30,547 nucleotides of DNA from a virus. Positions 20,071-27,102 of the stretch are shown here, piece after piece; position 1 is the first letter of the stretch, and each line of letters starts with the position of its first letter. The notes under the pieces were generated by a model that made no database searches, was not told where the DNA came from, and saw only the letters and a list, made by a program, of their open reading frames with translations. Where the stretch lies: positions 1 through 30,547 of the IMG/VR virus record IMGVR_UViG_3300049916_000661; one strand, written 5' to 3'. The position numbers and the translations under genes were made by a program.

Positions 20071-20469
20071 TTATTTATACGAGGTTGTGGCCTCTGTTGT
20101 AGTTTTTCCCTTAAAGTCTCCTTTAAGTTTTTTTAATCTTTCAGACTCGGTTTTTTTAATTCCGGGTAAAAGTTTCTTTGCGATTTTTTTAATGGCTGCA
20201 GATTTAGCTTGCACTTTTTTATCTACTGCTATTTTTTCGCCATACGACATCGAATTATAATTTTTGTCTTTAATAAATTTTTTTCTTATAATATCTCTTG
20301 CCTTTGCTTGCGCCTTTTTCTTCAACTTTTCAGGAGAAGCTTTTTTCTTAGCAGCCATTTTTCTTTTCATCGCAAGCTTAGGGGCAAGTCTTTTCATTTG
20401 CTTACTTCTTGCAATTCTTTGCTGAGGTGTTAAAGGCTTCTCAACTAGAAACTGTGAGAAACTCATCAT
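20071..20469 (-). CDS. Very basic protein with capsid-targeting-like leader
   Basis: The start MMSFSQFLVEKPLTPQQRIA at ATG 20469 overlaps the upstream stop (ATGA); a longer frame to 20535 runs into that gene. The first residues (M-S-F-S-Q-F-L-V-E) resemble the T4 capsid-targeting sequence (M-K-x-Y-x-E-F-[IL]-x-E). The remainder is extremely Lys/Arg/Ala-rich (RLAPKLAMKRKMAAKKKASP), like T4 internal proteins or a DNA-condensing core protein. It is part of the putative head-protein cluster. DNA binding inside the head is inference. Confidence 0.6.
   Translation of the reverse strand: MMSFSQFLVEKPLTPQQRIARSKQMKRLAPKLAMKRKMAAKKKASPEKLKKKAQAKARDIIRKKFIKDKNYNSMSYGEKIAVDKKVQAKSAAIKKIAKKLLPGIKKTESERLKKLKGDFKGKTTTEATTSYK
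20072..20079 (-). promoter_or_regulatory. Late promoter for the 375-residue gene
   Basis: TATAAATA, 18 nt before ATG 20053, with AAAGGA between. The final bases belong to the TAA stop of the upstream basic-protein gene (20071-20073). Confidence 0.6.
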
Positions 20470-20765
20470 AGCGAAGGCGTTCCCCAAAAGATCATTGCTA
20501 CTGAACCAGTGATTAGTGCAGTGAGCGCGATCCAAAAGATTTTGTTTAATACACCTACTGCACCCTCTACGTCGTGGACTTTTGTCTCCACCTTTCTCAT
20601 TCTATCGTCAAGATCTTGAAGCTGTTGATGCTGTGCTATGTTTAAAGATTCAAGACCAGCTAGTTTTTCTTCTGCTCTCGCAATAGAAACAACTGCATCG
20701 GCGAGTTTATCGATCTTCTCTTCGATGCGGTCTAGTCTTGTTGATTCCCCTTTATTCATTGTCAT
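20466..20765 (-). CDS. XhlA-like coiled coil with C-terminal TM helix
   Basis: The 99-residue product has a long coiled coil (RLDRIEEKIDKLADAVVSIA; then LDDRMRKVETKVHDVEGAVG) and one C-terminal TM helix (FWIALTALITGSVAMIFWG). This layout matches XhlA/hemolysin-like phage proteins, which in Bacillus phages act with holins; in T4-like phages the role is unknown. An alternative start is ATG 20759. The next gene starts inside its stop codon. Confidence 0.6.
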   Translation of the reverse strand: MTMNKGESTRLDRIEEKIDKLADAVVSIARAEEKLAGLESLNIAQHQQLQDLDDRMRKVETKVHDVEGAVGVLNKIFWIALTALITGSVAMIFWGTPSL

Positions 20766-20771
20766 AAAATT

Positions 20772-21332
20772 TTATTTTACTGCTTTACCTTTTAGTTTAG
20801 ATAGAACATTCATAATTACGCGTGGATTTAAACCTGAACCTGACATGGCGTTATTAATGTCACCCCACATATACTTATCTTTATTAGATTCTTCAATTGA
20901 TTCTCCGAGTACCGCATCTACACTTCCGCTTGGTACTGTGTTTGGATTAGCCTTCATTTGTTTAAGGCCTTTCTTAATAGCTTCAGCAGAGTTACGGGCC
21001 TTCACATCAACTGTTTGACCTTTAAAGAGTTTACCAGCTTTCTTAGTGATAGTAACTGTCCAAAACTTAACTGCTTCATCGACTTCAACTGAATCTCTAA
21101 GAACAAACTTAACTTCTTTTGCGCCCCTAAAGAAATCCCTTAGCTTCTCATCGTTTGGAAAAACGATTTCATCCTTTTCAATTTGTTCAATTTCTCCTTT
21201 GTACTTTGGAAACTTCTTTTCAGCTTTTTTAATGAATGCTCTAATCATTCTTGGATTATAGACAATGGCTCTATTTTCTTTTAAAGCGGTTTCTTCTAAA
21301 ATTGTTTTTGCGGCGTTTAATAATTCTTTCAT
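20772..21332 (-). CDS. Head-cluster protein with gp21-like sites
   Basis: A 186-residue charged alpha/beta protein. It begins MKELLNAAKTILEE and has a strand-rich middle (KFWTVTITKKAGKLFKGQTV; DVKARNSAEAIKKGLKQ). Two possible prohead-protease sites, LGE|S and IEE|S, lie in VLGESIEESNKDKYMWGD near residues 142-150; cutting there would free a C-terminal piece (MWGDINNAMSGSGLNPRVIM). Tightly coupled to both neighbours. No known family; membership of the head-protein set is inferred from position and sites. Confidence 0.55.
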   Translation of the reverse strand: MKELLNAAKTILEETALKENRAIVYNPRMIRAFIKKAEKKFPKYKGEIEQIEKDEIVFPNDEKLRDFFRGAKEVKFVLRDSVEVDEAVKFWTVTITKKAGKLFKGQTVDVKARNSAEAIKKGLKQMKANPNTVPSGSVDAVLGESIEESNKDKYMWGDINNAMSGSGLNPRVIMNVLSKLKGKAVK

Positions 21333-22210
21333 TTTGATTTTTTACTCCAGTTAAGTGAAATTTCGTCAGTTGCTATTGGTCCACCTTTTGCCCATGTGTG
21401 ACAGGAACGAGCAGAGTGACATTTAAAATGGTGCATCCAGCAATAACCAAGTTCACCATCATCATCTGAGGTTTTTCCTGGCATGCAGTCTTTCATTCGA
21501 GGAGATACATCAAAAGCTACACAGTTTTCACATAGTGATTTCTTTGCAGCTTCTTCTGTTGTTTTCCAGTAGTCGGCAATATCTTTCCAGTAACTGCCAG
21601 GTTCGTCTACATTGAGCGGACCGTAGTTGAATTCTTTAATAGTGGCATCACGATTTTTCGTGTTTACCTTTAAGTCTTGAGTTGCAACAGGGCAAGATGC
21701 ATCTTCGCCATAAAGGGTTTCTTCTAAATCTTCTTTTTGGCCTTTATGCTGGGCCCACAAATCTTTATCTGCTGTAGTGCGGGTTTTACCTCCCGTTATA
21801 AATGAGTTAATACGAGCATAAGCCCATTGATGAGGTGTTGCTCCTGGGCGGTGACCTGTTTTCCAAGCAGCCATTCCGCGATCAAATACTTTTTTAAGAA
21901 TGCCATACGAAATACCTGATTCGTCAGCTTTATTCTTAATGCCTTTAATTTGTTTTTCGCTTAGCTCTTTTGCATATAATAGAGCCTTTAGCTTTTCTTT
22001 AAATTCTTTTGTTCTACCATCAATTGTAGGACCTTTTGATTCTATAATGGTTTCATACTCATCTTTATAACTACTTACAAATTTTTTGTATGCTTCTTTT
22101 ACTGAGGATGAGCTAGTAAAGTTTGCATCTTCGTAAATAAAATCAGTCCAAAAATCTTCACCTAAGATGATTTTACACTGTTCAATTAATCTTTGTTTTT
22201 GTAAGTTCAT
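21329..22210 (-). CDS. Protein with conserved helical domain and six-Cys domain
   Basis: The 293-residue protein joins two modules. The central part, ESGISYGILKKVFDRGMAAW (residues 97-116) through THHQ-like PHQWAYARINSFITGG and ADKDLW, is a helical domain seen in many T4-like phage proteins with a G-x-x-x-x-x-W-x-x-x-R-[IV]-N-[SA]-F pattern. The C-terminal part has Cys227, 230, 242, 257, 264 and 270 plus several His, which suggests a zinc or Fe-S site, ending in HTWAKGGPI. A late promoter and GGGAACTC leader precede ATG 22208-22210. Function unknown. Confidence 0.65.
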   Translation of the reverse strand: MNLQKQRLIEQCKIILGEDFWTDFIYEDANFTSSSSVKEAYKKFVSSYKDEYETIIESKGPTIDGRTKEFKEKLKALLYAKELSEKQIKGIKNKADESGISYGILKKVFDRGMAAWKTGHRPGATPHQWAYARINSFITGGKTRTTADKDLWAQHKGQKEDLEETLYGEDASCPVATQDLKVNTKNRDATIKEFNYGPLNVDEPGSYWKDIADYWKTTEEAAKKSLCENCVAFDVSPRMKDCMPGKTSDDDGELGYCWMHHFKCHSARSCHTWAKGGPIATDEISLNWSKKSK

Positions 22211-22224
22211 GAGTTCCCATTAAA

Positions 22225-22242
22225 TTATAAATCTATTTATAA
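22225..22242. repeat. 18-bp late-promoter palindrome, copy 1
   Basis: The minus strand reads TTATAAATAGATTTATAA, with 8-bp arms around AG. The identical 18-bp sequence recurs at 28670-28687. It contains the TATAAATA box for the 22210 gene. Confidence 0.6.
22234..22241 (-). promoter_or_regulatory. Late promoter for the 22210 gene
   Basis: TATAAATA, 23 nt before ATG 22210, with an ATGGGAACTC leader whose GGGA may be the ribosome-binding site. Confidence 0.6.
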
Positions 22243-22247
22243 TAAAG

Positions 22248-23744
22248 TCATCCTCCAAATTCGTGTCCAGCGACTCTTTTCATTTGTTTTTTATATTCTT
22301 CGAAATCTGGTTTTTTCTTGTAAAGCTTAATTGAAATCTCATCGCGGTCTTTACCTTTAATGCGCCATTTAAATCCCTTTTCCAAATGTTCAGGTTTAGT
22401 TGTCTTAACTACACGGCGTTTGAAACCATCTTCCCACGGTTCGCTTTTACCTTCGCCTTCCTCAAGACCTTCTGCATACATGTTATATCCACGAACGTCT
22501 TCTTTGTCTTGCATTTTCTTTATAAACTTTTCTGCATCCGATTGGTTCTTAAAAGACTTTTTCATCTTTTTGCCATTCCACAATTCGACTGAAGCAATTA
22601 CCTTTTTAGCTTCTTCGATATCTTCAGGCACACAATTGGGAACTTTCTTGTTTCCTTTTTTCTTCATGCCTACTTGTTTATATCCATCCCAACAATCTTC
22701 GGCTTGGCCAGGTGTATCTTTTTTATACGCCTTTGTCAATTCGTCAGATGGATAATCATTAGATTCTTTTTCTACAAATTCACCAAACTTTTTGCGATAA
22801 GCGAGTGTGTGTTTAGACACTTTAGTCTTTGCTCTAGCATCTCCAGGGGCAGGTTTATACGCCTTTGGATTATCATCAGACATTTTAGCCTGTTTATTAA
22901 ACTGCGCAGACCTTTTGTCCTTTGTTGACTTTGAAAGGTTTTTACCATAGGTTGGATTCAGCTTTTCAATAAAGTACTTTTTATCGTCTGTTGATATAAC
23001 ATAATTTGATTTACGTTCTTTAATAATTATTTCTACGTCTTCAGCGTACACATTATCACCAACATTAAATATTTCACCTGAAATATATTGTTCTCTTTTT
23101 TCTGATATTGCTGGTAGTTGTATGTGCTTTCTAAAATTATTCATTTCCTTTAATCCCATTCTTTTACGAAGTAGATTAAAGAGTGTCATATCTTCGCCAT
23201 ACGCCTTTGGTAAACCCATTGTAAACGATTTAAAGTCTCCGTCTATTACGGCTTGTCGCATTTTAGATGCACTCATACCTGATACACCTTCAGCGTCTGG
23301 ATCACGTTCGCCAGCTGATGCGATTTCAATACCATCTTTAAAGTTGTAATAGCCATGACGCCCTTTAGCACCATTGTATTGATTCAAAAGTTTTTGAAAT
23401 TCTTTTACTCGATCTGATCCTACGACCATAGTGATTTTAGTAAACCCCTGATCAAATAATATTGATGCAATGTGTAGTGCTGTTTTTGCGTTTTTATCTT
23501 CGATAATGCTACGGCCGTGCTTTGGAAACATTTTGCGCATTACTTTAATTTTTTCTTTATATTCTAAAGGATTCTTTTTAGCGTCACTAGATTGTGAAGC
23601 GTAGATGCGATAATCATTTCCTCTTGCAAGTGATGCGACTTTAGCAAGCAATTTTCCATGTCCTATTGTAGGAGGATTAAACCTACCAAACGTAAAGATT
23701 ACTTCTCTCTTTTTATCTTCGTTATATTCTTTAAATGATTTCAT
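22248..23744 (-). CDS. Nucleotidylyltransferase fused to virion-type tail
   Basis: Residues 1-200 form a cytidylyltransferase-like (NadR/NMNAT-type) domain: FTFGRFNPPTIGHGKLL with the HxGH-type TIGH (26-29), VVGSDR, and GMSASKMRQA (156-165), the I-S-x-[ST]-x-x-R phosphate-binding loop. It starts MKSFKEYNED, similar to the T4 capsid-targeting leader. The other 300 residues include a GDNVYAEDVEI barrel-like segment, a C-W-D-G-Y...P-N-C-V module (351-372) common in marine phage structural proteins, and possible gp21 sites IEE|A (376-378) and LEE|G (427-429). NAD-related or other nucleotidyl transfer is expected; packaging in the head is inference. Confidence 0.7.
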   Translation of the reverse strand: MKSFKEYNEDKKREVIFTFGRFNPPTIGHGKLLAKVASLARGNDYRIYASQSSDAKKNPLEYKEKIKVMRKMFPKHGRSIIEDKNAKTALHIASILFDQGFTKITMVVGSDRVKEFQKLLNQYNGAKGRHGYYNFKDGIEIASAGERDPDAEGVSGMSASKMRQAVIDGDFKSFTMGLPKAYGEDMTLFNLLRKRMGLKEMNNFRKHIQLPAISEKREQYISGEIFNVGDNVYAEDVEIIIKERKSNYVISTDDKKYFIEKLNPTYGKNLSKSTKDKRSAQFNKQAKMSDDNPKAYKPAPGDARAKTKVSKHTLAYRKKFGEFVEKESNDYPSDELTKAYKKDTPGQAEDCWDGYKQVGMKKKGNKKVPNCVPEDIEEAKKVIASVELWNGKKMKKSFKNQSDAEKFIKKMQDKEDVRGYNMYAEGLEEGEGKSEPWEDGFKRRVVKTTKPEHLEKGFKWRIKGKDRDEISIKLYKKKPDFEEYKKQMKRVAGHEFGG

Positions 23745-24106
23745 TTCTTTTTTGATAAAGTAATTTTACGCTTATAGGCGCCACTCGCCATTTTCTCTTC
23801 TACCTGAATAAGCGTTCTTATTTTTGATTGCAGAGGTGATTCAAGATCGCTGTCTGTAATTTTTCCTATTACGCTATAAAGCGCGGAGTAATTACCACGC
23901 TTAGAAAGTTTTTCGAGTTCTTTTATTTGACGCGCTACATCTTTCTTTAAACCTTCGTAATCGTATTTTGCTAAACCTACTACTACGACTGCAGGATTTT
24001 CAGGACTTGCAATAGTCTGTGGATCGTCCATTACGATATATCCAGAAACTTCTGTTTTAGTTCTAGCTTCTTTTAATACGCTTATTGCTCTGTTTATCGT
24101 TCCCAT
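23741..24106 (-). CDS. Small soluble protein of the head cluster
   Basis: A 121-residue alpha/beta protein that starts MGTINRAISVLKEARTKTEV, then has strands (GYIVMDDPQT; PAVVVVGLAKYDYEGLKKDV) and a helical, basic end (KRKITLSKKK). Its start overlaps the preceding gene by 13 nt and it overlaps the nucleotidylyltransferase start (ATGA). No family recognised. Confidence 0.55.
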   Translation of the reverse strand: MGTINRAISVLKEARTKTEVSGYIVMDDPQTIASPENPAVVVVGLAKYDYEGLKKDVARQIKELEKLSKRGNYSALYSVIGKITDSDLESPLQSKIRTLIQVEEKMASGAYKRKITLSKKK

Positions 24107-25602
24107 CCTTTTATTACGTCCTTTGAAAAATTGTTTGTTGAAAATTCTAATCGATCAACCAATTTAACTGCGCCACCTTGATTGTCAATGGCGACAAAAC
24201 CTTCCGAACCAGTAACTTTAAATCCATTCTTAGTTCTAACAAAGGTGTCAATTGATTTGACCTTATCTAATTTATTTATAATGATTAATTTCGCATCAAC
24301 TATTGCATTCATAAGTTGAAACATTAAATCTAGATTTTTTTTATTATCTTTTGAAAAGAAACGCATTTCATCCTGTTGGCGTTGTAACACCGCTTCTTTT
24401 CCTTTAACGCTTGACCTTTTGTCGTATTCCTTTTTGTATTTTTCGTCAAACCATTTTATCAAATCCTTAACGTGCTTTGCAGTATTCATAATACGCTGTC
24501 CTTTGCGTACAAGTGTATTATTGAACGTTTCTATTTTAATTGCTAAAGCTGTATTATTTTCTAGTTCGTATAAAGTTGTTGACTTAATCTTTTGAAATAT
24601 TTTACCAGCCTTTGAAAGTTGTTCAGTAACTTCATCGGTATCAACAGATGTTAAAGTAGCAGTGCCTGATAAATCTTTGTATTCAGCATCTTGATACCAC
24701 ACACTTGATTTCTTTTTTAGTCCTTTAAGGTTTACGCCGAATGACGCTTTCATAGAAGCAAAGTCTTTACCTTTGTATGTTGTATGCCATACGACTCCAA
24801 GATTCGCTTGTGTGATTTCTTTTGCTAAATTCGATTTTGTTGGAACTGCGTAAACAATTGTGTTCGGTTGAAATGTAATCATTTTTTCACCGTCAATTGT
24901 TTCACTACTTAAATCGCCTTTTGTAAACATTACATCGCCCTGAATAACATCTTTGATACCAAGATCTTTAAGTTCGTTAAATGCTACTACTAACTTTTCC
25001 GCAAGATCTCCAGAAGTGTCAGCTCTTACTTCAGCTTCTGACTTATAGACTTTAGGATCTTTATTGAAGATACCCTTTTTAGCAACAAAGAATTGTCCAT
25101 CACTTGGATCGATACCCGCAAATACTGCTGGTGCACCATCCCACTTTACTGTAACATCAGTAGATGAGCTGTTATTGCCAGCAAGCATATCTCTTAAAGA
25201 ACGAAGAGCAAAAATCGCTTCCCTTGCACCTTTCACACCACCGTAAATTACACGGTCTTCAATGTGTGTCATGTGAGTATTCTTACCAGCTTTAGATGCT
25301 TCTGACAAGTAATCACTAAAAGATTTTACATTCTTTGGTTCTTCGATTTCTATTACTAAGTTAGTTGAACCTGCTTTGTAAATTCTATGGTATTCCATTT
25401 TAGAAATATTTAAAACATCACCTTCTTCTAATTCATACGGAATACTATTATCCATTTGGAACATCCAACCATTTCCTTCAAGCACCGTTATAACACGATC
25501 GCTTTTATCGCGATGCCAAACTAGTTCGTGCGAATCGGTGTTTGATTCAAATGTACGGGTTTTAAATCTACCGTTTACTTTATCTGTGTAAGGTTTACTC
25601 AT
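24094..25602 (-). CDS. Cupin fused to KxDG-motif nucleotidyltransferase-like domain
   Basis: I start at ATG 25602 (MSKPYTDKVNGRF), right after the upstream stop; 25626 is an alternative. Residues 1-90 are a cupin (HELVWHRDKSDRVITVLEG, YELEEGDVLNISKMEYHR). Then comes FSDYLSE|ASKAG (about 95-105), which resembles both a capsid-targeting sequence and a gp21 cleavage site. From about 112 a domain with VKWDGAPAVFAG (Lys153-x-Asp-Gly), IQGDVMF and VVWHTTYKG resembles motifs I, III and IV of DNA/RNA ligases. Related proteins are common, unnamed, in marine T4-like phages. Ligase activity is a hypothesis. Confidence 0.65.
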   Translation of the reverse strand: MSKPYTDKVNGRFKTRTFESNTDSHELVWHRDKSDRVITVLEGNGWMFQMDNSIPYELEEGDVLNISKMEYHRIYKAGSTNLVIEIEEPKNVKSFSDYLSEASKAGKNTHMTHIEDRVIYGGVKGAREAIFALRSLRDMLAGNNSSSTDVTVKWDGAPAVFAGIDPSDGQFFVAKKGIFNKDPKVYKSEAEVRADTSGDLAEKLVVAFNELKDLGIKDVIQGDVMFTKGDLSSETIDGEKMITFQPNTIVYAVPTKSNLAKEITQANLGVVWHTTYKGKDFASMKASFGVNLKGLKKKSSVWYQDAEYKDLSGTATLTSVDTDEVTEQLSKAGKIFQKIKSTTLYELENNTALAIKIETFNNTLVRKGQRIMNTAKHVKDLIKWFDEKYKKEYDKRSSVKGKEAVLQRQQDEMRFFSKDNKKNLDLMFQLMNAIVDAKLIIINKLDKVKSIDTFVRTKNGFKVTGSEGFVAIDNQGGAVKLVDRLEFSTNNFSKDVIKGWER

Positions 25603-25603
25603 A

Positions 25604-26122
25604 TTACCAAAAGAAGTTTCCTCCATCTTTTAGGCCGAGTTGCGCTGCATATCGTGGAAGATTGCAGGACCAATAGCCTGGTTTTGTTTTATCCTTTTTG
25701 GCTGCGCAATTGTGACGTGCTGCAAATGATTTACGAGCAGCTGGATCGCTGATTTTTGCTTTAAGACCAGATGTATCGCCAAACTGCACTTTAATCACAT
25801 TGCCTTTTTCATTTTTGACGTAGACGTAAAATTTCTTTTTACCGCCACGCTTTGGGTCGTTAAGTTCAACCTCTTTACCTTTATACTCTGCTTCAACTAA
25901 TGGGTGATCTAAAGGTACTTCTACACCTTCATACATTGCAAGTTCACCAATGTCTGTTGACATGAGATAATCGTCAAACTCATTTAAGAATACAGATTCT
26001 TTTAAAGTTTTTGCTTCTCTAAAAAGTTTGTAGTAGTTTTCACTGTGAGGACGAAAGATATTTTGTGCTAATGGTATATCGTTTTCCTTATGAAATAATA
26101 TTGCCTTTTCTACTATGTCCAT
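25604..26122 (-). CDS. Marine-phage structural-type protein with RHNC domain
   Basis: The 172-residue product has an N-terminal helical part (ILFHKENDIPLAQNIFRPHS then YYKLFREAKTL) and an acidic linker. Its C-terminal domain has KVQFGDTSGLKAKISDPAAR, FAARHNCAAKKDKTKPGYWS and CNLPRYAAQLG. The F-x-A-R-H-N-C...K-x-K-x-x-Y-W-S-C pattern is a common unnamed domain in marine T4-like phage genomes; its two Cys and His may bind metal. Coupled to both neighbours. Function unknown. Confidence 0.65.
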   Translation of the reverse strand: MDIVEKAILFHKENDIPLAQNIFRPHSENYYKLFREAKTLKESVFLNEFDDYLMSTDIGELAMYEGVEVPLDHPLVEAEYKGKEVELNDPKRGGKKKFYVYVKNEKGNVIKVQFGDTSGLKAKISDPAARKSFAARHNCAAKKDKTKPGYWSCNLPRYAAQLGLKDGGNFFW

Positions 26123-27102
26123 TAAATAAATTCGCCAGTGGATTTAGGTTTTTGTCCTTTTGGAAACACTCCAAGTCGAACATTCGCAATACCAAATTGG
26201 CCGCGAGTTCCTTGATAACGTGCCACGTAGTACGCATCATACTCGCCCTTTGGTTCTTCACCATTATTAGCATAGTGAGTAGATACAATCTTATAACCCT
26301 TACCGGTCTTCTTAAGTTTCATATGACCTTGGTGAAATTCATCTACATTGTTTCGTCCACGTTTCTTACCGTAATCAATTCCCCAAACAGATTGATGAAT
26401 AACTTTGCTATCTTTTACTTCGCGCCAAAATGATTCTTTTCTAGCTAAACCATTTGGTCGTAATTCGCGAACATCTTCAATAAATTTTTGTACACCCTTT
26501 GCTTGTTGTAAAACCGGATGAGTAACACCGCCGTATTGTTGAAAATCTTTTGATGTCTTACCCGCTTTATGCGATATCCATGCAACTTCATCACCATTTA
26601 AATCTTTTAGATGAAAATCGGCCTTTGGAACACCTGGTGTAGATTCCATTGCAACAACGTCTTTTAATCGACGCTTGCCAACGATAAGATCAAGCGAAGA
26701 TACTTTATTTTTCGCCATAACCTTTGTCATTTCCTTTTGAAATTCTGCTAAGTGAGCATCTTCTGCTGCGGTTCCAGCACCAACACCCTTGCCGCCAAAA
26801 TCAGGTGTCTTGTAAAAGTCACGAGGGTATTCTACTTTCACGCGGCCTTTATCTAGCTTACCTTCAAACGAGCTTCTAAATCCTTTTTTATCGAATGGTG
26901 TAGCTTTAGTGGCATCGGCAAAAGATTTTTTATCGATAATAACATTACCATGAGTAGTAAGAAACGGATCACCGTTTTTAATTTTATCTTTAAATACCGC
27001 TAATCGCAATCCACCGCGTTTAGTAAGATCGTTGTGTTTTAAAGCTGCGTACGCCGCAGCTTCACCCAGAAAGAATGTTTTAAATGAATTTAAATTAAGC
27101 AT
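26122..27102 (-). CDS. PD-(D/E)xK-like protein with capsid-targeting leader
   Basis: The 326-residue protein starts MLNLNSFKTFFLGEAAAYAA: a T4-like targeting leader with a perfect gp21 site LGE|A at 12-14. In the middle FGGKGVGAGTAAEDAHLAEF (102-121) supplies an acidic residue, PKADFHLKDLNGDEVAWISHK (159-179) is split here as PKADFHL then AWISHK, and together they resemble the E...P-x-D-x(n)-[ILV]-x-x-K core of restriction-type nucleases. It may be a nuclease delivered with the genome. The assignment is by eye and needs structural support. Confidence 0.6.
   Translation of the reverse strand: MLNLNSFKTFFLGEAAAYAALKHNDLTKRGGLRLAVFKDKIKNGDPFLTTHGNVIIDKKSFADATKATPFDKKGFRSSFEGKLDKGRVKVEYPRDFYKTPDFGGKGVGAGTAAEDAHLAEFQKEMTKVMAKNKVSSLDLIVGKRRLKDVVAMESTPGVPKADFHLKDLNGDEVAWISHKAGKTSKDFQQYGGVTHPVLQQAKGVQKFIEDVRELRPNGLARKESFWREVKDSKVIHQSVWGIDYGKKRGRNNVDEFHQGHMKLKKTGKGYKIVSTHYANNGEEPKGEYDAYYVARYQGTRGQFGIANVRLGVFPKGQKPKSTGEFI

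Noticed and set aside
24273-24280. TATAAATA inside the cupin/KxDG gene
   Set aside because: It sits within coding sequence with no suitable start codon after it.
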